The notes below the pieces were generated by a model. It saw only the letters and a program-made list of their open reading frames with translations. It was not told where the DNA came from and made no database searches. From Gigantopelta aegis (lineage: Eukaryota > Mollusca > Gastropoda > Neomphalida > Peltospiridae): DNA of 64,000 nt. Shown piece after piece: positions 57,580 to 64,000 of the stretch (position 1 is its first letter; every line of letters starts with the position of its first letter). A program made the translations under genes and the position numbers. The DNA lies in assembly GCF_016097555.1 (NCBI RefSeq), contig NC_054702.1, positions 62,734,650 to 62,798,649 on the forward strand, read 5' to 3'.

Positions 57580-57607
57580 TCCCCCCCCCCCCCCCCCCCC
57601 CCCCCCC
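57580..57607 (+). repeat. Poly-C run
   Basis: About 27 C; the length is likely approximate. Confidence 0.9.
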
Positions 57608-58180
57608 TCGAAAATAGTCGTAAATATTGGTGAAAAATCACTGACTGAACTTGGGGAAGATCGATATATTGGACTAAGTACTGTTATTTCTTTTCACAAA
57701 AAACAAAAATAAACAAAACAAAACAAACAAAAATGACGCAACAAAACAAAAACAAACAAAATATAAGATTTGTTAAACTTAAAATAATCTGCTGTGATAA
57801 GATTTATTGTTTCATTGCCACAGTAATATATACTATATGGCTCAAATGTTGATAATTTGTGTGGGCTTCATTTAGTAGGTTTGTTGGTCATGGTCTGTTG
57901 AATGAGTAATCAAGGGTCACTTTAAGTTCACAATAGGACTGGAGACAGTACTTGACACGTCATAAATTAGTTGTCCCCATTTCCTCACACAGTTTCATAT
58001 TGCTCCGATGTTTCTAGTGTCTGGACAATATTTTGGATTACACACCAATCATGTTTAGTGTATTTATTCCGGAGTTCTTGTTTCAAATAGGAAACATTTG
58101 TTAAGAAACAGATGAGTATGTGTCGTAAGTAGACATTTTACTTCCAATTATTCTCTTCTATTTGGACTTGTATCTAATGT

Positions 58181-58515
58181 CAGGGTTTCTGCCAGAAAGA
58201 CATTTTTGGGGTATGGCAAGGTGCTACAGAATTATTTTTAGAATGTGGGTGTTGAAGATGGTGGGTCGGGGGGGGGGGGGGGGGGCTCCCCTATAAAGAA
58301 AAATATATCATGTTACTGTTAAGCTATGAACTGTTCTCCATTGAATCAACACATTAATCATACAGTAATGACAAGAGTAATTAATTTGGTTAAAATTAAG
58401 GTCAACTACGGTAAAAAAAAAAAAATCTGTAAAAAAATGTGGGTATGGTGCCATACCCCAAAAAAATAAAAATTGGATGGCATTTTTCCTGTTTTACCCT
58501 CTGGCAGAAACCCTG
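58181..58515 (+). mobile_element. MITE (CAGGGTTTCTGCC), copy 2
   Basis: CAGGGTTTCTGCCAG and CTGGCAGAAACCCTG ends, inner GGGGTATGGC and GTATGGTGCCATACCCC, G-run at 58268-58285. The flanks TCTAATGT and TATAATGT suggest an 8-bp duplication with one change. Confidence 0.9.
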
Positions 58516-58523
58516 TATAATGT

Positions 58524-59600
58524 GTAAATTTATATTAGATCACTGGCTACTATGTTTATAATGATAACATCTCACAGTCAACCATATATGCAATGTACAT
58601 TTAGTTTACTTTTTGTTTTACAGTGGTTTTAAAGTTCAAAAGTTGTAATATTGATTACAGGCCTTTGAGAATTGCAAATTTGAGTAATCCGTTTATCAGT
58701 TGTAAAACAAAAATTCAGATAACCCATTTTCGTTTTTCATAACCAGTTGTATTCATGTAAAAGTTGTTCTTAATTTAATGCGAAAATTAAAAATAGGTTA
58801 CGCTAAATTAGAGTCATATTAGACTAGTGTGAGTGATATGTAAAGGAAACAATCACAATTTTCTAAGGTCTGCACTAAATACGTATATTTGTTTACCTTC
58901 TATCCATAAAATTCATAGGTAACAAGATAGAAACAACATGCTTGATTTACATAGAAATCAGGGAACATTTTGTTGTCCAAATCTTGATGAGCAATATTTC
59001 TAATAAAAATTGATTAGGAACTACTGTTAATGTTAATCTAGAATTGAAAAAGTAGAAGTGATTTCTCCCTTCCCAGAAGAAATGGGAGAAAATTGATAAA
59101 AATATGCTAAGTGAACATTTATCAGTACATTTCTTAACATTTTGCCAGTTTTCACATTCATTGAGAAAAATACAGAATTTTTACACTTGATTCTAAAAGT
59201 AATATTTCGATATAAAATACTACTTTCGGTAATATGTTGTATGTTTCATTAGAAACATGACATTATTAAGTAGTTGATAATGAGCTGTGCCAATATGTTA
59301 AATTTAAAGTATTAATTAGTATTTTCTTGCATTACTGTTATGAATGTGGCCGAGGATTAACAACACTCAACTGGTCACAGCACATGGCACCAGCAAGATA
59401 GGTTCTCAATACATTGTATTCAGATCTCACAAGTGACCATTAAAAACTAACAGATATTGGTAATATTCACCTCTCACAAGTTATCATTTAATATTACTGT
59501 ATTGTTCTTAATATCCACTTTTCACTGTAAGTGATAATTTCTCGGAAATAGTGTAGGATGTACTTGGCAGTAAAGTACTTTCTTGAAGAACAACAGGCCA
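58524..59600. other. Intergenic, nothing recognised
   Basis: AT-rich, with no repeat family or exon that I can support. Confidence 0.5.
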
Positions 59601-59607
59601 TATTGTC

Positions 59608-59750
59608 GGTTGCACTCGGATTACCAGTCAGGTTTTGTTTTTCTTCCCACAACTGGTATATTAAAATAGTGGTATGTCCTGTATATATGGGAAAATATAT
59701 AAAAGATCCCTAGTTGCTAATAGAAAAATGTAGCTGGTTTCCTCAAAGAT
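59608..59750 (+). repeat. SINE core, worn
   Basis: CCACAACTGGTATATTAAAA, GGTATGTCCTGTATATATGG and ATATAAAAGATCCCTAGTTG; head decayed. Confidence 0.7.
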
Positions 59751-60300
59751 TACAAGTCTGTCCATTTGAATATCCATCCGTCTGTCCCACATAGTTTTTC
59801 AGATGGGTTTTTTTTTCAACAATGCCCTGTGATATTGAGCTGAAATTTTGTGTATAGCTTTTATCATGTACCGTAAGAGATTAAGTTTGACTTTCATGGT
59901 GATTTACCCATTTTTTACCTTTGAAATTAGGCAATACTAAAATTTGTTTTCCAGACTTGTTTCTTCAATGCCTCAAGATATTGAGCTGAAATTTGGTGTA
60001 TAGCTTTATCATGTCTGTTACAGATCAAGTTTGACTGTCATAGTGAGTTACTAATTTGTGACAGAGTTATGACCTCGAATGTAGGAGATACCAACAAACA
60101 AATTTCAAACAAAGACTTTTTTTCTTCAATGCTTCAAGATATTGACCTGAAGTTTTGTTTATACTAGCTTTGTTATGTACTGTTACAGATCAAGTTTAAC
60201 TTTCATGGCCATTTACCTAATTTAGGAGATAAGAAAATTTATTGGGTCCCTTAGGGGACATGTATTGCTTTAGTAGTAATCTCAGAATGCATGTTCACTA
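59750..60300 (+). repeat. Family R repeat with three units
   Basis: Three worn copies of the unit containing GATATTGAGCTGAAATTTTG and GATCAAGTTTGACT, ending GGGGACATGTATTGCTTTAG. Confidence 0.85.
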
Positions 60301-61223
60301 TTTGATATAGTTCAAAGTGTCCCATGTGACAGCCTCAGGTTTACTGGCAAACTGTCGAGATCCAAATGTTGAAATATTACATCCATATGTAAAAGTCCAA
60401 ACCACATTTTTAACAACTGTGATACGTTACCTTTAATTACTGTTAAATTTCCCCCACATGTTTATAAAACAGAAATTGTTAAAATAAAAGCCCATTACAA
60501 TATCAATATTTCAAAATGGATTCAGGTGTGATATCACCCTTTACTGACCATGTTGATTGTGGATCTGTGGAATACTATGTGCACATTGTTGTCAAGTTGA
60601 CCTTGTTGCACAGCAGTCTCAACAGCAAAGTTTTATAACTTTCAGGTAGCCTGAGTCACCCTGCTTACGGTTATAGTAATTTGCATTAATATAGTACATA
60701 CACATTTATGTAGACGTATGAGTTCATACAATGTATGACTCAGACTTTGTCAACAGTTTTAGAATATGTGTTCATTTTATGGTGGAATTTTATATTATGT
60801 GTCAGTAGTGTCAGTAAAATGTTCATGTTTTAATTTGTGTTTCAAAGCAGCAGTTGAATCATAGTCATGGCTAACCTTTATGTTTAAACAAATATTTTTT
60901 ATTGTCATCTGACAAATGTGACTCAATTATTTTGATATAATACCGATGAACTATAGGTCACAGCAAACCATTGTATGATAGAATTTGTAATGTTTACTTG
61001 CATGTTTCAACTTTTCACTAAGGTTAAAGTTGGTATCATGTCACATGATTTTTTTTTTTTTTCAACTTAAATCTGTATTTGAAGGCATCAAGCTACACCA
61101 TGCACGGATACAGGATTTCTGAAAGAGGTGGGTGGGGGGTCCAAATGCGATGACTGATCTTTCCTTTTACACAGTGTGCCTCTTACAGCTGAACACATGC
61201 TCGAATTTATGGTCGGTTTTCAA

Positions 61224-61241
61224 GGGGGGGGGGGGGGGGGG
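61224..61241 (+). repeat. Poly-G run
   Basis: Eighteen G in a row; the overlapping short frames here are artefacts. Confidence 0.9.
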
Positions 61242-61304
61242 CGGTGTGTGTCTGGATCCGCTACTGTACATCATTTTGCTAAAAACAATTATGAAGTATC
61301 TTTC

Positions 61305-61605
61305 AAAGATGTACTGTTAAAGATCAAGTTTAACTTTCATTCATTCATTCGTGTCGATTTACCCATTTTTGACAGTTATGGCCCTTGAACTTAGGAGATA
61401 CGAATAATTGTTTTCCAGACTGTTTTTTGCAATGTCTCACAAAATGTCTGTTACAGAACAAGTTTGACTTTTTTGGCAATTTAGTGCATTTACCCATTTT
61501 TCACAGAGTTATGGCCCATGAATTTAGGAGATATGAAATTTTTGGGGGCCCAAATGTATTAAAAGGTTAAATGTATTGCTTTAGCAGTACTCTCAGAATG
61601 ATTGT
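61305..61605 (+). repeat. Family R repeat, 5'-truncated
   Basis: AGATCAAGTTTAACTTTCAT, GACAGTTATGGCCCTTGAAC and GTATTGCTTTAGCAGTACTC. It ends about 190 bp before the next gene's first exon. Confidence 0.8.
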
Positions 61606-61797
61606 TTAATTACAAATGATTAAGAAAACATTTTTAGAAGTCCAAAGTTTTGATGACTAAGAAACCCATTAACGTCTTGTAACTGGTCCAACGTTTTTGA
61701 TGGTTCTAAAAAAAAATGTATGTTCTTTTAACAGATCCAAAGTTTTGATGTACTAAAAAAATATATTTATGTTCTGTTAACATGTTCTTTCAATAGG

Positions 61798-63479
61798 TGA
61801 AGCATTCTGATGGTTCTGCTCATATTCATTTGGAAGAAGACATAGTTGTTTTTGTCGTTCATTGAAAAGATCCATGATGGACAGTTCAGGTGGATATCTC
61901 CATGCAAGAGTTGGTGATTACAGCTTGAATCCTGATCCCAGCAAGCAAAATGAAGTCAATAACTTATCTAAACAGCGCTTAGACTCAGGTACATGTAGGT
62001 TTCAAATCTAACCGAAATCCAGTCTTACTGATCATTATAATATTTAAATCTGATCAAAACCAATGTTATCACATGTTCAGGTCCCTTTAATTCAACCAAT
62101 CCAAACACCACTGCTGGAAGTGCTCAATTAGCTGTAATGTAATTATAATAATTGGCAAATGGTTGCCTGGACACAAACTGACATGTGTTCATGTCAGGTT
62201 TACTTACAAAGGTCAAGGCAGAGTGACAGTAAGATCTGATTGATTTTCACTTAAAACTTTGCAATCACTGAAAAAGGAATGTTAAAGTTAATCTTCCAGT
62301 GTAGCATTTTACATAAATGTTGTTTTTTTAACTTAATATATATTTATACAAATATTTAACCACATATTTTTTTACCACAGTATTCTTCAGTCAGTGTGTT
62401 TAAAATAATTAAATAATAAATAGTTTTTCCTACACACCTGATGGCGGGACATAGCCTTGTGGTAAAGTGCTCGCTTGATGCATAGTCGGTCTAGGATCGA
62501 TGGTTTTTAGTGAGACCATTGGGCTATTTCTCATTCCAGCTAGTACACCACAACTAGTATATCAAAGGTTGTGGTATGTGCTATCCTGTTTTTGGGATGG
62601 TATATATTAAAAAATCACTTGCTACTAATGGAAAAATGTAGCCTATTTCTTCTCCAAGACTATATGTCAAAATTACAAAATGTTTGATTAATAAATGAAT
62701 GTGCTCTGGTGGTGTTGTTAAACAAAACAAACTTTAACTTTCCTACATACCTACCGTATGTGGGGTTTTTCAACTTGTAACAGAAAGAACCTTTTTTGTT
62801 TAACCAAACCAAGTTGAAGTTTCAGTTTACTCCATATAATATTTTCCTATTCAATAAATAAATTACCCCCCAAAATCTTTTTGTTTGCATGTATTGACAC
62901 TTGAAAGGCAAAGAGTTAATTTGCATAGTACAAAACTGGATTCTACAGATCACCATGTCATTTATTTGTTATGCTATTCAAAGTCATGTGTGTGTGTGTA
63001 TTGAATAGAAGAGAAAAGAGCTTAAGTTACCTTGAAAGGAAGAGCTTCGCTGCGTTCTAATGTCCTCAGATTTAATATAACATTTATATCAGTTATTGTG
63101 TCTCGCAATTTCCTGTGTCGTCAGTGAGCATTAGTACTAAATTACATCCATTAAAACTGTTGACCTTTTTCAACATAGTTTTAACAAGTGCCATACTTAT
63201 AGGTATGTGCTTTTGTAGTTTACTGTATTGCGTCAGTGGATAAAATTAATTCTGTGTTAGTGTGAACTTTGTGATGGTAAGTATATTATATAGACTCTTG
63301 CTTCTATGTTTGATGTGTATATATAGGTATATTATACTTAACATCAAACATAAGTCAGTCACACAATTTTACCATTGTTTAATAGAGGTCTGAAGCTGGA
63401 ACCACAAACAGTAATTCTTAAAATGTACTTTACATTTGACCATGCAGATAACTCCTCAGTGAATGAATCACCCAGGAAG
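61798..63479 (+). CDS. 5' part of an unrecognised gene, continues beyond the window
   Basis: A 5' UTR/start exon begins after TTCTTTCAATAG and carries ATGATGG at 61874, with an in-frame stop upstream at 61808 and no earlier in-frame ATG. Coding 61874-61988 reads MMDSSGGYLHARVGDYSLNP then DPSKQNEVNNLSKQRLDS and one base; a donor GTACAT follows. A 32-nt exon at 63448-63479 completes the codon and adds DNSSVNESPRK. The hydrophilic S/N-rich start looks like a disordered N-terminus. No domain or family is recognised, and more exons must lie to the right. Confidence 0.6.
61874..61988 (+). CDS. First coding exon of the unrecognised gene
   Basis: 38 codons plus one base, less AT-rich than its surroundings, with an acceptor-like site upstream at 61797 and donor CAGGTACAT. 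Two ATGs in a row; the first is taken as the start. Confidence 0.65.
62443..62742 (+). repeat. SINE family B, full length, with target duplication
   Basis: Head GGCGGGACATAGCCTTGTGG ... GTCGGTCTAGGATCGAT, core GTTGTGGTATGTGCTATCCT, tail GTGCTCTGGTGGTGTTGTTA and AAACAAACTTTAACTTTC. The flanks TCCTACACACCT and TCCTACATACCT are the ~12-bp target duplication. It is in the intron of the right-edge gene. Confidence 0.93.
63448..63479 (+). CDS. Candidate second coding exon (32 nt)
   Basis: Lies between CCATGCAG and GTTCCA; joins in phase with the first exon. Short, with a weak donor, so only tentative. Confidence 0.45.
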
Positions 63480-63604
63480 GTTCCAGATAATTAAATTATT
63501 TGGTATGCAATGATCCATGTTTCAATACATGTATAATTATTATTTGATATTAATGTAGTTGTGAACCCAAATGCTTCTCACCACCTCTGATGGGTCATAC
63601 GATT

Positions 63605-63745
63605 GATCATATCAGTGGACCTACCAGGGTATTTCCCATAATAACCCATCCTTAATAACTGATGTATCAAAACCCATGCTGTCCTGTCTGTAAACAAGTG
63701 CATATAAAAGGACACTTGCTGCTAATCACAAGGAGTAGCATAGGT
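63605..63745 (+). repeat. SINE core, worn
   Basis: CATGCTGTCCTGTCTGTAAA and GCATATAAAAGGACACTTGC, followed by GCTAATCACAAGGAGTAGC; other parts decayed. Confidence 0.7.
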
Positions 63746-63900
63746 GGTGGAAGTAACAGTCATCTCTGTTTGTAGTAAATGTATTGGAGTAAAGGATTAA
63801 TTGTGATGAGAGTAATTTTTGTGTAGATATTGTATGTAACATGATGATATTCCTTAAAAGTTTTGCAGGCGACTTTCTTTCCGTGACTTTTTTCCTATGT

Positions 63901-64000
63901 GGGGTGAGATGTAGTCTAATGGTAAAGCTCTTGCCTGATACACGGTCAGTCTAGGATTGATCCCCATCGGTTGGGCAATTAGGCTATTTCTAGTTCCAGT
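63901..64000 (+). repeat. SINE head, cut by the window end
   Basis: GGGGTGAGATGTAGTCTAAT, GGTAAAGCTCTTGCCTGATA, CGGTCAGTCTAGGATTGATC and the start of the core (GGCTATTTCTAGTTCCAGT). Confidence 0.88.

Overview
This is an AT-rich, intron- and repeat-rich eukaryotic window. Its short dispersed repeats (two tRNA-headed SINE families sharing a conserved core that reads like TATGTGCTATCCTGTCTGTG, plus many miniature inverted-repeat elements) look molluscan, most likely gastropod or another lophotrochozoan. That assignment is an inference from repeat style; no species was identified. There are no operons, prokaryotic genes, CRISPR arrays or recognisable rRNA/tRNA genes.

Host genes. (1) A complete seven-exon gene on + (3851-20793) encodes a 321-residue 3'(2'),5'-bisphosphate nucleotidase (BPNT1). 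All reading phases join and all metal ligands are present. (2) On -, three exons (33453 down to 30469) give the C-terminal part of a small protein: a C3HC4 RING finger, a TRAF-type zinc finger (C-x4-C-x11-H-x3-C, completed across a splice junction) and a basic tail. Its 5' exon was not found. (3) On + at the right edge, two exons (61874-61988, 63448-63479) that join in phase begin an unrecognised gene running off the window. (4) A weak candidate terminal exon lies at about 41590-41784 (+).

Layout. 1-3790: upstream DNA with SINE pieces and a possible TATA box. 3851-20793: BPNT1, whose introns hold a 2.16-kb TTAA-flanked THAP-bearing (Kolobok-like) element, a 1.2-kb hAT-like element, a SINE abutting the exon 5 acceptor, a 64/77-bp minisatellite that carries the exon 5 donor site, and a pair of 448-bp direct repeats. 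20794-30468: 3' UTR, pogo-like elements, a LINE 3' end and SINE tails. 30469-33453: RING gene. 33454-47000: MITEs, long hairpins, a trinucleotide repeat and nested SINEs. 47000-56620: a 3.0-kb hAT-like element with a TTAA element inside it, then a nearly perfect 2.5-kb tandem duplication. 56620-61797: a family with internal tandem units. 61798 to end: start of the unknown gene with SINEs in and after its first intron.

The most interesting observations are both in BPNT1: a SINE whose target-site duplication copied the exon 5 acceptor, and a minisatellite in which about 27 units each carry a copy of the exon 5 donor. Exon 5 therefore sits between repeat-duplicated splice signals on both sides. 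I saw no convincing unknown multi-gene system.
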